Notes: generated from the sequence alone by a model not told the origin. Counted from the stretch's first letter, positions 45,758 through 54,774 are shown. The stretch: 64,000 bases of DNA from an uncultured Eubacteriales bacterium (GCA_902779185.1 CACZAM010000002.1:100356-164355); one strand, 5' to 3'. Made by a program: numbers and translations.

Positions 45758-47593
45758 ATGATAAAAGTACTGGACAGCTTTGTCGCGGATAAGATCGCGG
45801 CCGGAGAAGTGATCGAAAGGCCGGTCTCCGCGGTAAAGGAACTGGTTGAAAACTCAATAGACGCAGGAGCGGGCTCCATAATTGTTGAGATCCGCAAGGG
45901 TGGCAAGTCGTATATCCGCGTCACTGACGATGGATGCGGCATCTCTTTTGATGAAGCGGAAACGGCATTTCTCAGGCACGCGACAAGCAAGATCACCGGC
46001 ATTACTGACCTTGACAACATCGTATCCCTTGGATTCAGGGGAGAGGCACTGGCAAGTATATCCGCTGTTTCGAGACTTACAATGGTGACCCGCAGAGCCG
46101 AAGACATATCAGGAGTCAAGCTTGTGCTTCACGGCGGCAGGGTGGTCACCAAGGAACGTACAGGATGCAACACCGGAACTACCGTGATAGTTGAAGACCT
46201 GTTCTACAACACTCCGGCAAGGCGCAAGTTCATGAAGACAGACGCCCGCGAAGCATCATCGATAATAGAGCTGATACAGCAATACGCGGTCTGCTATGCA
46301 GGTATACGCTTTATGATGATCAACAACGGAATGACTCTGTTTTCCACAAACGGAGACGGCGATCCTTATGCTGTGATAAGTCTGCTGTATCCGTCTCTGG
46401 CTAAGAACGGACTTCTTCCTGTAAGCAGCAGTTCAGTTAAAGGATATGTCTCAGACCCGGGAAGTACTATGAGTACCAGAAAAGGTCAGCTGTTCTTTGT
46501 AAACGGAAGGCTGGTGTCGAGCGCGGTCATAGAAAAGGGTCTTGAAGAAGGCTACCAGGGCCGCATCTTCAGCGGTTTTCCGGCTGCAGTCCTCTTCATC
46601 GAAGCGGAACCTTGCGACATAGACGTGAACATACATCCGGGAAAGCAGGAGATAAGATTCCTGCGGCAGGATGATGTAAGGAGCGGAATAGCGGAAGCTG
46701 TCAGTAAAGCCGTAATGACAGGCGCGGGAGTTCCTAAAGGTTTTGTAAAAAAGATTGAAAGTGATGCCGAAAAACAGTTAAATGTTGATGTTCAGCAAAA
46801 GAAAGAGACAGGGTCTGCAGAGCAGACATCGATAAGGGAATTCCTGAAGAACCTCGAAGAACGCGATTCTCATAAAGAATCCCGTGAAATACCGGAGTCT
46901 GTTGAAGATCCTGAAATAAAAATGGCTTCCGCTGTTGCAGAAGAGCCTGAGTTGTTGTATACTCCGCTTTCTTCGCAGGCAAAAGCAGCTCCTGAACCGG
47001 TGCGTATACCGGCACCGTTCGACTTTGCTGAGCTTACATACAAAGGCTATATTTTTAACACTTACATCATAATGCAGGGAAGTGACGAGGTGTACATCTT
47101 CGATCAGCACGCGGCACATGAGCGTGTCTTTTACGAGAAGTTCATGCGCGGGTATAACAACTCCGCACACTCACCACAGCCTGTTCTCACAGCCTTCACA
47201 ATCAATGTGAGCAATGATGTATACTCAATGAGCGGAGAATGGCTCGGCGATCTTGTTCGCATGGGCTATGATATCGAAGACTTCGGAGACTGCACGTTCA
47301 TAGTAAGAGGAATACCTCCGTACATGAGCTTAAGCGAGGCGGAAGGCTTTGCGAGAGGTTATGCCGAAGCCGTGGGAGAGACCGGCGGCATCAACAGGGT
47401 AGTCGTAGATAAACTCATTACAAAATCGTGCAAGTCAGCAGTAAAGGCACACGATGTGCTTTCAGAACAGGAAATAACCGATCTGATGTCAGAACTCGCG
47501 AAGTGCGATAATCCGTATTCCTGTCCTCACGGACGTCCTACATTCATACGGATAAGCAGCTACGACATCGAAAGATCGTTCAGACGTAAATAA
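45758..47593 (+). CDS. mutL: DNA mismatch repair protein MutL (with endonuclease motif)
   Basis: MutL links mismatch recognition to strand nicking. The GHKL ATPase motifs are VIERPVSAVKELVENSIDAG, TDDGCGI and GFRGEALASISAVSRL, and the connecting linker (about 325-420) is charged and variable. The C-terminal domain holds DQHAAHERVFYEKF, the DQHA(x)2E(x)4E endonuclease motif of MutL homologues from bacteria without MutH, so this MutL should nick DNA itself. At 611 aa it has the normal length. A CCGGAGG/CCTCCGG hairpin lies in the spacer to miaA (about 47598-47619). Confidence 0.96.
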   Translation: MIKVLDSFVADKIAAGEVIERPVSAVKELVENSIDAGAGSIIVEIRKGGKSYIRVTDDGCGISFDEAETAFLRHATSKITGITDLDNIVSLGFRGEALASISAVSRLTMVTRRAEDISGVKLVLHGGRVVTKERTGCNTGTTVIVEDLFYNTPARRKFMKTDAREASSIIELIQQYAVCYAGIRFMMINNGMTLFSTNGDGDPYAVISLLYPSLAKNGLLPVSSSSVKGYVSDPGSTMSTRKGQLFFVNGRLVSSAVIEKGLEEGYQGRIFSGFPAAVLFIEAEPCDIDVNIHPGKQEIRFLRQDDVRSGIAEAVSKAVMTGAGVPKGFVKKIESDAEKQLNVDVQQKKETGSAEQTSIREFLKNLEERDSHKESREIPESVEDPEIKMASAVAEEPELLYTPLSSQAKAAPEPVRIPAPFDFAELTYKGYIFNTYIIMQGSDEVYIFDQHAAHERVFYEKFMRGYNNSAHSPQPVLTAFTINVSNDVYSMSGEWLGDLVRMGYDIEDFGDCTFIVRGIPPYMSLSEAEGFARGYAEAVGETGGINRVVVDKLITKSCKSAVKAHDVLSEQEITDLMSELAKCDNPYSCPHGRPTFIRISSYDIERSFRRK

Positions 47594-47646
47594 TCTCCGG
47601 AGGCTAAACTCCTCCGGCAGGAATTTCGGAGAAAATAAAGAAAGAA

Positions 47647-48579
47647 ATGAAAAACACAGTATATATAATTTCGGGTCCAACGGCATCAGGAAAGAGCCTG
47701 ATAGCATATTACCTCGCAAAGCGCATACGCGGCGAGATAGTAAACTGCGACTCGGTCCAGTTATATAAATACATGGATATCGGAAGCGCAAAGCCTTCCG
47801 AAAAGGCGATGGAAGAGATAAAACATCACCTTTATTCGATCGAGGATCCGGCGGTCAACATGACTGTTGCCGATTACAGGAAACTGGCGATCGAGGCCAT
47901 AGATGACATCCTCGCGCGCGGCAGGACACCTATAGTCTGCGGCGGTACGGGGCTTTATCTTAATGCCATTCTTTACGACATGGATTTCGGCGACGCGCCG
48001 GATGATGAGGAGCGCAGAAAAGAACTCGAAGAGCTTGCCGCTCAGCGCGGCACAGAGTACATGCATGAATATCTGCAGGGACTCGATCCTGATGCTGCTT
48101 CGAGGATACATCCGAACAACACCCGCAAAATTATCCGTGCTATCGAGGCATACGAGCAGGGAAAGGGCATTAAGGATCTTTCCGAGTGCGAGATGAATAC
48201 GGATTACGACTTCAGGTTCTACGCTCTTACAATGAAGAGAGAATGGCTCTACGAGAGGATCAACCGCAGGGTATCCAGACTGTTCGACCAGGGTCTTGTC
48301 GACGAAGTAAGCGATCTGCTCAGCAGAGGATATTCAGAGGATCTTTCTTCGATGAAGGCCATCGGATACAAGGAAGTGATCGGTTTCCTCAAGGGTGAAT
48401 ACGATCTTTACGACGCCAAGGAGCTCATAATGAAGAACACCAGGCATTTTGCAAAGAGACAGTACACCTGGCTCAAGAGATACGACTTCATCAACTGGAT
48501 AGAGATAGAACAGGGAGATACCGTCGGAGAGATAGTAGACCGCATACTTGGCGAAGATCATAAAGCCGAATACGAGTGA
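47647..48579 (+). CDS. miaA: tRNA dimethylallyltransferase MiaA
   Basis: MiaA prenylates A37 of tRNAs reading UNN codons. The protein (310 aa) has the P-loop IISGPTASGKSLIAYYL, the NCDSVQLYKYMDIGSAKPS block, GGTGLYLNAIL and the HPNNTRKIIRAIE and RRVSRLFDQGLVDEV regions. The order mutS-mutL-miaA is common in bacteria; hfq, its frequent neighbour, is not next to it here. It overlaps the next gene by 4 bases. Confidence 0.96.
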   Translation: MKNTVYIISGPTASGKSLIAYYLAKRIRGEIVNCDSVQLYKYMDIGSAKPSEKAMEEIKHHLYSIEDPAVNMTVADYRKLAIEAIDDILARGRTPIVCGGTGLYLNAILYDMDFGDAPDDEERRKELEELAAQRGTEYMHEYLQGLDPDAASRIHPNNTRKIIRAIEAYEQGKGIKDLSECEMNTDYDFRFYALTMKREWLYERINRRVSRLFDQGLVDEVSDLLSRGYSEDLSSMKAIGYKEVIGFLKGEYDLYDAKELIMKNTRHFAKRQYTWLKRYDFINWIEIEQGDTVGEIVDRILGEDHKAEYE

Positions 48580-49733
48580 TCAGAAACATGGCGAAGACCA
48601 CATACGACAGCAGGGAATTCAGATCGCACAACAAGAGCGATAAGCCTGATAATATCGTAAAAAAAGAAAACGATATTTATATGGAATGTGAAGCCATACA
48701 GAAAGAGCTTCCGAATTTTCTGCGCCCGTATTTCGCGTATCTGAAGGGCAATGTGCTTCCGATGACAAGGCTCGCGTATCTGCACGATATCAGGTTTTTC
48801 ATGAATTACCTTATCAGGGAGACAGACCTTACAAAGGCCGAAAAGCCTAAAGATATAAAGTCGGAGGAGCTCAATGAGATAGTTGCGGCGGATATCAATC
48901 TGTATATAGATTACTGCCGCAAATACATGGTGGATGACGGCGATACGGTGACCGTCTATGAGAACAACAACAAGTCGCTTGCACGCAAGAAGTCCTCTGT
49001 TTCAGTGCTTTTCAAGCAGCTCTACAGGGAAGGGATCGTTGATCAGAATATAACCGACGGCTTTGATCCTATCAGAGTAGCCAAGCCGGGCGAGCGTGAG
49101 ATAAAGGCGCTGCAGGACGACGAGGTAATGATAATGCTCGATGCCGTCACGAACGGCACAGGCCTTACAGATCACGAGCGTACTTACTGGGAGAAGACAA
49201 AGCTGCGCGACAAGGCCATACTGGTAATGTTCGTCACTTACGGACTCAGACTGAGCGAGCTCCAGCAACTAAATCTTTCTTCATTTAATTTCTCGAGAGG
49301 CGAGTTCAAGATCTACCGCAAGAGAGGCAAGGAGTCGATAATGCCGCTTAACCGCTCTGTGGAGATGGTTCTGAACGATTACATCAGCAGCGAGAGAAAC
49401 ACCGTCATACCAGAAAATGCGGCAGCTGAGGACGCTCTCTTCCTGTCGATGCAGGGCAAGAGGATCACGGAACGCGCCATAAGAGAACTCGTCAAGAAGT
49501 ATACTTCGATAGCTCTCAACACAAGCAGACGCGCGGGATACAGCCCTCACAAGCTCAGAGCTACAGCCGCTACTTCACTTATCGGAAGGGGCAATTCAAT
49601 CTATGATGTTGCCGCGCTGCTCGATCATGAGCAGGTAACGACGACCCAGCTCTACGCCCAGCACAAGATGAACGTGAAGCGCGATCTGGTGAGCGACATG
49701 GAATGGGAGCTCGAAAGAACAGACGAAGACTGA
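48576..49733 (+). CDS. tyrosine recombinase, probably the chromosomal XerD/XerS-type
   Basis: The protein (385 aa from a GTG at 48576, or 381 from the ATG at 48588) has an N-terminal SAM-like core-binding domain (LRPYFAYLKGNVLPMTRLAYL) and a catalytic domain with the expected residues: Arg in TYGLRLSELQ, Lys in IYRKRGKES, His-x-x-Arg in SPHKLRATAAT, His in LLDHEQVTTTQLYAQH and the Tyr nucleophile in the same segment. It lies in a housekeeping run, overlapping miaA by 4 bases, with no phage genes around, so a role in chromosome dimer resolution is more likely than phage integration. Which Xer protein it is, and whether it works alone like XerS, is not clear. Confidence 0.82.
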   Translation: MIRNMAKTTYDSREFRSHNKSDKPDNIVKKENDIYMECEAIQKELPNFLRPYFAYLKGNVLPMTRLAYLHDIRFFMNYLIRETDLTKAEKPKDIKSEELNEIVAADINLYIDYCRKYMVDDGDTVTVYENNNKSLARKKSSVSVLFKQLYREGIVDQNITDGFDPIRVAKPGEREIKALQDDEVMIMLDAVTNGTGLTDHERTYWEKTKLRDKAILVMFVTYGLRLSELQQLNLSSFNFSRGEFKIYRKRGKESIMPLNRSVEMVLNDYISSERNTVIPENAAAEDALFLSMQGKRITERAIRELVKKYTSIALNTSRRAGYSPHKLRATAATSLIGRGNSIYDVAALLDHEQVTTTQLYAQHKMNVKRDLVSDMEWELERTDED

Positions 49734-49735
49734 TA

Positions 49736-51070
49736 ATGGACAAATACAACGAATATATAAAGGAACAATTCAACATAGACGATAAAGTGCTCGCGCTGGT
49801 AGATGAAGCTGAAAAAGCTCTCTCTGAACGCTTTGCGGAGATAGATGACATCACGGCGATATGCCAGATGAAGGTCCTCAAGGCATTCCAGAAAAATCAT
49901 ATCAACGCGACTCATTTTGACTGGAGCACGGGCTACGGATATGATGACGCAGGCCGTGAAGCGGTCGAAAGGGTGTATGCTTCAGTTTTCGGTACGGAAG
50001 CAGCGCTTGTAAGACCTAATATAGTGAACGGAACGCATGCGATAGCTTCTACACTGCTTGGAATGCTGCGTCCGGGAGATGAACTCATTGAAGTCACCGG
50101 AAAGCCTTACGATACTCTTCAGACAGTCATAGGAAGAGACGATGGAAGCGCAAAAAAGAGGGGCGAGGGAAGTCTGCTTGGGCCTTCCGACTTCAAGGGA
50201 ACAATAAAAGATTATGGTATAGTTTATAAAGAAGTGGCCCTTGGAGACGACCTGGATGTCGACCTTGATGCAATAAGCAGGGCTGTTACACCAAAGACAA
50301 AGGTAGTAGCTATGCAGCGCTCCACAGGCTACGACTGGAGACCTGCAATATCGCTTGAAAGTCTCAGAGCGGTCACCGAACTCGTGCACGGCATAGACCC
50401 GGGAATCATTGTAATGCTCGACAACTGCTACGGAGAATTCGTTGATGCTGTTGAGCCTACAGAATTCGGCGTTGATGTCATGGCGGGATCGCTTATCAAG
50501 AATCCGGGCGGCGGACTGGCTCTTTCAGGCGGATACATCGTCGGAAGGGCAGACCTCATTGAACAGATCTCATATAGACTTACATGCCCGGGAATAGGCT
50601 CTGAATGCGGACTTACGTTCGGACAGAACCGCAATGTTATGCAAGGCCTCTTTATCGCTCCGGGAGTAGTGAATGCGGCGCTGAAAGGCGCCATACTTGC
50701 AGGCACGGTCTATGACAGACTGGGGTTTGAAGTGGTTCCGGCTGCTGACGCAAAAAGAAGCGATATCATTCAGGCCATCAAATTTCTGACTGCTGAACGC
50801 ACTGTCGCTTTCTGCCAGGCTGTACAGTCGGCTTCGCCTATAGATTCTTATGTTCTTCCTATGCCATGGGATATGCCGGGATATGACGATCAGGTAGTGA
50901 TGGCTGCCGGCGCTTTTGTACAGGGTTCATCGATAGAGCTCAGTGCTGACGCTCCGCTCAGAGAGCCTTATATCGCGTACTTCCAGGGCGGACTTTCATA
51001 CTGGCACTCCAGATTCGGCGTAATAAAGAGCCTCGACGCGCTCCACAAAAAAGGTCTTATCACATTATGA
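49736..51070 (+). CDS. YnbB-like PLP-dependent protein (methionine gamma-lyase/aluminium resistance family)
   Basis: The protein starts at the ATG at 49736 (444 aa), 2 bases after the recombinase stop. It belongs to the PLP-dependent group annotated as aluminium resistance or cystathionine/methionine gamma-lyase-like (Bacillus YnbB): HFDWSTGYGYDDAGREAVERVYA, VRPNIVNGTHAIASTLLGMLRPGDELIEVTG, MLDNCYGEFVDAVEPTE and GSLIKNPGGGLALSGGYI with the likely PLP lysine. The family's position next to miaA/hfq genes is conserved in Firmicutes. Real substrate is unknown. It overlaps the next gene by 4 bases. Confidence 0.85.
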   Translation: MDKYNEYIKEQFNIDDKVLALVDEAEKALSERFAEIDDITAICQMKVLKAFQKNHINATHFDWSTGYGYDDAGREAVERVYASVFGTEAALVRPNIVNGTHAIASTLLGMLRPGDELIEVTGKPYDTLQTVIGRDDGSAKKRGEGSLLGPSDFKGTIKDYGIVYKEVALGDDLDVDLDAISRAVTPKTKVVAMQRSTGYDWRPAISLESLRAVTELVHGIDPGIIVMLDNCYGEFVDAVEPTEFGVDVMAGSLIKNPGGGLALSGGYIVGRADLIEQISYRLTCPGIGSECGLTFGQNRNVMQGLFIAPGVVNAALKGAILAGTVYDRLGFEVVPAADAKRSDIIQAIKFLTAERTVAFCQAVQSASPIDSYVLPMPWDMPGYDDQVVMAAGAFVQGSSIELSADAPLREPYIAYFQGGLSYWHSRFGVIKSLDALHKKGLITL

Positions 51071-51810
51071 ACAACGCTGTTTCCGCGGACAGAAATAAAA
51101 GAATCATCGCCATAATTAAGCTGATATTGCTCGTTTTCATTATTGCGGGCATACCGGCTTTTCTTTATCTGAGATACGGAAGCGGCGTGTTCAGCAAGGA
51201 TACGGCAAGCACCGTCATCGAATATCTCAGGCAGAACAGCAGGTTCGCTTTTCTTATTATAATATGTCTGCAGATAGTGCAGGTGGTGGTGTGCGTGCTC
51301 CCGGGCCAGCCTATACAATTCGCCGCAAGCTATATGTTCGGAATAGGAGTTGGATTCCTGCTTTCGATCATTGGCGCTATTATAGGAACAACCATATCCT
51401 TTTACCTCGCCAAGGTGCTCGGAAGCGATGCCATGCACATGTTCTTCGGTGAAGAGAAGGTGAGGGATTATCAGAGAAAACTCAACTCGGGACGCGGTCT
51501 GCTGCTTGCCTTTCTAATATATCTGATACCGGGGATACCGAAAGACCTTGTGTCTTACGCAGCAGGCATATCCGAAATGCGGTTCAGGCCGTTTCTGCTG
51601 GTCGCCACGATTGGAAGATCGCCGGGAATGCTGGGGAGCCTTCTCCTCGGACATTTCTTTGAAAGCCGGAACTACACGGCAATCGCAATACTTTCTGCCG
51701 TAGTAGCGGTGATACTCCTGGTGTGCTTTGTTAAACGTGACGAGCTTATGGGGTTTCTCGACAAAATAGAGATGAAGGACGCGGAAGCAGAGGAAAAAAT
51801 CAATGGCTAA
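51067..51810 (+). CDS. TVP38/TMEM64 (SNARE-associated/DedA-like) membrane protein
   Basis: The 247-residue integral membrane protein has about six hydrophobic segments (for example IKLILLVFIIAGIPAFLYL, FLIIICLQIVQVVVCVLPGQP, GFLLSIIGAIIGTTISFYLA, TAIAILSAVVAVILLVC). The GQPIQFAASYMFG and FLIYLIPGIPKDLVSYAAGIS blocks identify the TVP38 family. Family members move lipids between membrane leaflets in some organisms; the bacterial role is uncertain. It overlaps the YbaK gene by 8 bases. Confidence 0.85.
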   Translation: MNNAVSADRNKRIIAIIKLILLVFIIAGIPAFLYLRYGSGVFSKDTASTVIEYLRQNSRFAFLIIICLQIVQVVVCVLPGQPIQFAASYMFGIGVGFLLSIIGAIIGTTISFYLAKVLGSDAMHMFFGEEKVRDYQRKLNSGRGLLLAFLIYLIPGIPKDLVSYAAGISEMRFRPFLLVATIGRSPGMLGSLLLGHFFESRNYTAIAILSAVVAVILLVCFVKRDELMGFLDKIEMKDAEAEEKING

Positions 51811-52288
51811 AGAAAAGGTACAGAAAACAAACGCCATGAGGCTGCTCGACGCAGCGGGCATTGAATATTCGATGGCAAGCTACGACTACGATGAATCGGA
51901 CCTTTCGGGAGTCCATGCCGCACATGAACTCGGCGTATCCGAGGACGTGGTCTTCAAGACGCTTGTCACGAGGGGTGACAGCAACGCCATCTTCGTGTTT
52001 GTTATACCGGTGGCAGAGTCACTTGATCTCAAAAAGGCTGCCAAAGCTTCCGGCAACAAGAGCATCGAGATGATCCATGTAAAAGAAATACTGGATATCA
52101 CCGGATATATACGCGGAGGCTGCTCGCCTATAGGCATGAAAAAGGCATACCCGACATTCATTGACGAGACTGCCATACTCAGTGAAAAGATATATTTTTC
52201 TGCAGGGAAGAGGGGAGTACAGATAATACTGGAGCCTGAAGTGCTTGCAGAAGTGAGCAATGCTGAATTTGCTGATCTGACAAAATAA
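51803..52288 (+). CDS. ybaK: YbaK/EbsC-type aminoacyl-tRNA deacylase
   Basis: The protein (161 aa) has the YbaK fold: YDESDLSGVHAAHELGVSEDVVFKTLV, FVIPVAESLDLKKAAKASGNKSIEM and GCSPIGMKKAYPTFIDETA. YbaK removes cysteine from mischarged tRNA-Pro. The catalytic lysine is expected near FKTLVTRG (K about 52-56). It ends the plus-strand housekeeping run and a terminator follows. Confidence 0.9.
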   Translation: MAKEKVQKTNAMRLLDAAGIEYSMASYDYDESDLSGVHAAHELGVSEDVVFKTLVTRGDSNAIFVFVIPVAESLDLKKAAKASGNKSIEMIHVKEILDITGYIRGGCSPIGMKKAYPTFIDETAILSEKIYFSAGKRGVQIILEPEVLAEVSNAEFADLTK

Positions 52289-52322
52289 AAAGAATCTTTT
52301 CTGAAGCCCTTTAATTGCAAGG

Positions 52323-52349
52323 CTTTTCGCATATTGCGGAAGGCTTTTT
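52323..52349 (+). terminator. terminator after ybaK
   Basis: CTTTTCGCA (52323-52331) and TGCGGAAGG (52335-52343) form a 9-bp stem with G-U pairs around a 3-base loop, followed by CTTTTTC. It is consistent with the end of the long plus-strand operon. Confidence 0.65.
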
Positions 52350-52369
52350 CTTTGCATAAAAATATTTAA

Positions 52370-52442
52370 GAACATTTGTTTAAAAAGGTATTGACATAGA
52401 ACGAACAAATGTTTATAATGCATACATACAGAACGAATGTTC
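52370..52442 (+). promoter_or_regulatory. SOS-type promoter with three LexA-like boxes
   Basis: A near-perfect promoter, TTGACA (52391-52396) and TATAAT (52414-52419) with 17-base spacing, carries three sites of the Gram-positive SOS box GAAC-N4-GTTC: GAACATTTGTTT (52370-52381), GAACAAATGTTT (52403-52414, inside the promoter spacer) and GAACGAATGTTC (52431-52442, perfect, just after the start site). The spacings between sites are 33 and 28 bases, about three turns. Repressor binding would block polymerase directly. Confidence 0.85.
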
Positions 52443-52480
52443 ATAATTGTTTTATTGAAATATGGAAAATGGTGGATGAA

Positions 52481-52795
52481 ATGGAAGATAACAGAAAACA
52501 TCATTACAGAATAGTAAAACCGTTCAGGTTCTTCCTGTTCGTTGTTATAAGCATCATGTTGATCGTATTTGCCGGATATACCGCGTTAGGCGCCGGCAAT
52601 GCCGAGGCTGCTTCTGTAAGGCAATATGTACAGGTCACCATTGGTGAAGGCGACAGCCTCTGGAGCATCGTTGAGAGATGCAATAAGGATGCCCATATCG
52701 ATGTGCAGAGTGCCATATACGATGTATATGAGATCAATGACATCGATGCAGCTGACATCCAGCCGGGAGATAAATTATTTATACCGGTATATTAA
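52481..52795 (+). CDS. SOS-controlled LysM membrane protein, YneA-like (probable cell-division inhibitor)
   Basis: The ATG at 52481 is preferred (104 aa), with GGTGG 5 bases before it; earlier in-frame ATGs at 52409 and 52469 are possible but the first overlaps the -10. Residues about 13-35 form one membrane helix (RFFLFVVISIMLIVFAGYTA) and residues about 48-103 are a LysM domain (YVQVTIGEGDSLWSIVERCN ... DIQPGDKLFIPVY). Size, layout (short cytoplasmic end, one helix, LysM) and SOS control match YneA of Bacillus, which stops division during DNA damage. In Bacillus yneA is divergent from lexA; no lexA is in this window. The sequence similarity rests on these features only. Confidence 0.8.
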   Translation: MEDNRKHHYRIVKPFRFFLFVVISIMLIVFAGYTALGAGNAEAASVRQYVQVTIGEGDSLWSIVERCNKDAHIDVQSAIYDVYEINDIDAADIQPGDKLFIPVY

Positions 52796-53204
52796 ATAGC
52801 TAGCATCATATGTCGCTCTGACGTATGTCTAGAAGTGTGTTTTACTGACGACCCGAAGCAATGCCGCACATGTATCCCGGCGCGCATGCTTCGGGTCTTC
52901 AATTGCGCTAATTAAAAGACTAGTAATGGGGTCCAGAGGGCCTAAAAAAATCGCTTAAAACGCAAATTTCGGCCTCGTTTTTTTGGCCAATTCCGGCTTT
53001 TTTTGAAATGCAGTGAGATGCAGATCTGACTGCTGACTGGACATGCGAAACAGCGATGTAAGCTTTACCAGAATGTGATCTGCGCTGATAAGCCAAGATA
53101 TATAGATGTAAAAAAAGAAGCCGGCGTGAAGACGGTTCTCTCTAAGCCATAATTAATTAAATACCAATAAATAATATATAGAACGTATAGCAGGAGAGCT
53201 AAGC
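52796..53204. other. gene-poor AT-rich spacer with one strong hairpin
   Basis: No convincing gene. A hairpin formed by GACCCGAAGCA (52850-52860) and TGCTTCGGGTC (52887-52897) could end the YneA-like transcript although it lacks a T-run. Poly-T stretches near 52978 and 53000 follow short GGCC inverted repeats. The rest looks like degenerate non-coding DNA. Confidence 0.5.
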
Positions 53205-53306
53205 ATGACTATTCCGGAAATAAATAATAATAAGAATAATATATTTTATTACTATTTATCTAAAAGGGCTATGATGCCTGAAATTGCAAGATATAGAGCG
53301 TTTTAA
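53205..53306 (+). CDS. possible 33-residue small protein
   Basis: ATG at 53205 preceded by AGGAGAG 7 bases upstream; codes for MTIPEINNNKNNIF and ends ARYRAF. There is no known family I can name. A hairpin CTATTCC/GGAATAG (53333-53362) follows and may be a weak terminator. The good ribosome site supports it; the short length and asparagine-rich start make chance possible. Confidence 0.25.
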   Translation: MTIPEINNNKNNIFYYYLSKRAMMPEIARYRAF

Positions 53307-53332
53307 CCGACCTGACTGCTCCAGGCGCTTAA

Positions 53333-53811
53333 CTATTCCCAAAATTATGATTTTAGGAATAGTTGTATATCTTTGGAACCAATTCCCTTTTGCCATTGTA
53401 ACCTCTCCATTATTTGTTACGCCAATCTCCTGATTATGTGTTGCAACCGTTGATGTTTCGTTTTCTATATCAGCTATGAAGGTTTGGGCCTATTAATCAG
53501 GATACAAAGCTAACAGTTCATTTTTGTTATATACGCGCACCTATTCGTGCATAATTATTCAATTTCAATATCAATATCAATATCAGTTTAAAATCATAGT
53601 ATTTGGATCGAAATCATCTAATACATTCAGATGTATACAAACAAAAAACCTACCCTACAGGCTTACTTGCCATATGCATTATCTGGTAATCACTAGGCAA
53701 TCATTAAAAAGCAGCAAAAAAAACCCTCCATATGGAGAGCGCTTTGCATTCGGCTATGATAGCGTTTAGAACGATAATTTATTATTGTTATATTCTCTTA
53801 ATAATCAAGGC
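53333..53811. other. non-coding spacer with a short hexamer tandem repeat
   Basis: No supported gene. A 6-bp tandem repeat TCAATA (with one variant TCAATT) occurs about four and a half times at 53559-53586. Reading frames here are short and low-complexity. Confidence 0.5.
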
Positions 53812-54234
53812 TTAGAACGGCTTATATCCGCTCACATGCTTGGAAGATTCTTTAAAAAAGCTCTCATACTTCATCCCGTTTGTAAGAGTCTTAAAGAGGA
53901 AAATATCAACCATTTCGAAGTGCTCAACGATTACTATTTCGTAATCTAGAACTGGCACGAGCCTGTCAAGGTAGATATCCTTACCATTATACGGCTGCAT
54001 CATGAATACTTCGTAAGCCTCATCGTATATGTCTGAGAGATATCTATGCTTTATGAACTGCTCTATCTCATCCCTGCAGTATGGATAGTCGAGTTTTATG
54101 TCTTTCAGTTTGCTACTGACTATGTAGTCTATCTCAGAGAATTTGCGCGGAAGCATCCTTCTAGGCAATTTGGCGCTGTTCATAGCATAGATATAAGCGC
54201 ATACCTGCTCTACAGCATCTTTCTTCATATTCAT
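53812..54234 (-). CDS. hypothetical protein, 140 aa
   Basis: I do not recognise the family. The protein MNMKKDAVEQVCAYIYAMNS is predicted mixed alpha/beta, with a basic segment (PRRMLPRKFSEIDYIV) and an acidic, aromatic second half. No signal peptide or membrane helix. No clear Shine-Dalgarno precedes the ATG, but a promoter does: TTGCGA (54290-54295 on the minus strand) and TATAAT (54267-54272) with 17-base spacing. It is the last of four minus-strand genes in a low-GC accessory stretch between the SOS gene and the IS element. Confidence 0.5.
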   Translation of the reverse strand: MNMKKDAVEQVCAYIYAMNSAKLPRRMLPRKFSEIDYIVSSKLKDIKLDYPYCRDEIEQFIKHRYLSDIYDEAYEVFMMQPYNGKDIYLDRLVPVLDYEIVIVEHFEMVDIFLFKTLTNGMKYESFFKESSKHVSGYKPF

Positions 54235-54266
54235 AGATTTACTTTTTACGTATTGCTGTCAAACTG

Positions 54267-54295
54267 ATTATAAAAATATAGTCGCTTAGTCGCAA
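54267..54295 (-). promoter_or_regulatory. promoter for the 140-aa hypothetical gene
   Basis: On the minus strand TTGCGA (54295 to 54290) and TATAAT (54272 to 54267) are 17 bases apart, about 30 bases before the ATG at 54234. Confidence 0.55.
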
Positions 54296-54378
54296 GCATA
54301 TACAATCAGCTGAAATATGAGTATAAAAAAAGGCGATTTAAGTTTACACAAACCGCCCTTTCATTACTAAGTGATCAA

Positions 54379-54774
54379 TTATATCCCTAGTGTTTGTTTT
54401 ATCCTACATTTCCAGAACCTTCTGATGGATCTCTCAGCATATCGCTCGGCGTCTTCCCCATCTTCTGGCTTATCGCCCCACCAAAGATGCTGAAGTTCGA
54501 GGCTGTCCATAAGCTCAATAATACTAGGATCAAAGACATAGTTACTCTGTACGTTTTCGAGGATTTCTATTGGCACGATATCAAAAACATATCCTTGCCT
54601 AAACCAGCTTAGTCCCATTACCAGTACAGTATATAACTCTTTTATCGGCCTGTTGCATATGTAAACAAGTCTCCCGCCCGGGAATGTCCAGGTGCCCGGT
54701 TTCAGGAGGTCTCTCAGGCGCTTGTGTTTGCGTTTGATATTGGCTGTTACGCAGTATTTCAGTTTTCTCTCCAT
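54379..54774 (-). CDS. hypothetical protein, 131 aa
   Basis: Unrecognised. The N-terminal third is strongly basic (MERKLKYCVTANIKRKHKRLR), the middle is hydrophobic and beta-rich (GRLVYICNRPIKELYTVLVMG), and the C-terminal part is acidic then basic, with LQHLWWGDKPEDGEDAERYAE. No membrane helix or signal peptide is clear. An AGGGAGAA sequence lies about 20 bases before the ATG, too far for a normal site. Accessory region, possibly horizontally acquired. Confidence 0.45.
   Translation of the reverse strand: MERKLKYCVTANIKRKHKRLRDLLKPGTWTFPGGRLVYICNRPIKELYTVLVMGLSWFRQGYVFDIVPIEILENVQSNYVFDPSIIELMDSLELQHLWWGDKPEDGEDAERYAERSIRRFWKCRIKQTLGI

Noticed and set aside
48576-49733. Tyrosine recombinase considered as a phage or element integrase
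   Set aside because: It sits in a tight housekeeping operon, overlaps miaA and has no att-like repeats or phage genes nearby.
53256-53396. 46-residue minus-strand frame with GGAGAGG before the ATG (MAKGNWFQRYTTIPK)
   Set aside because: The ribosome site is tempting and the frame is open for about 20 more codons upstream, but the product overlaps the hairpin and the plus-strand small frame and fits no family; left out for lack of support.
53524-53769. 81-residue plus-strand frame starting MLYTRTYSCIIIQFQYQYQYQ
   Set aside because: Low-complexity product of a TCAATA hexamer repeat, without a ribosome binding site.
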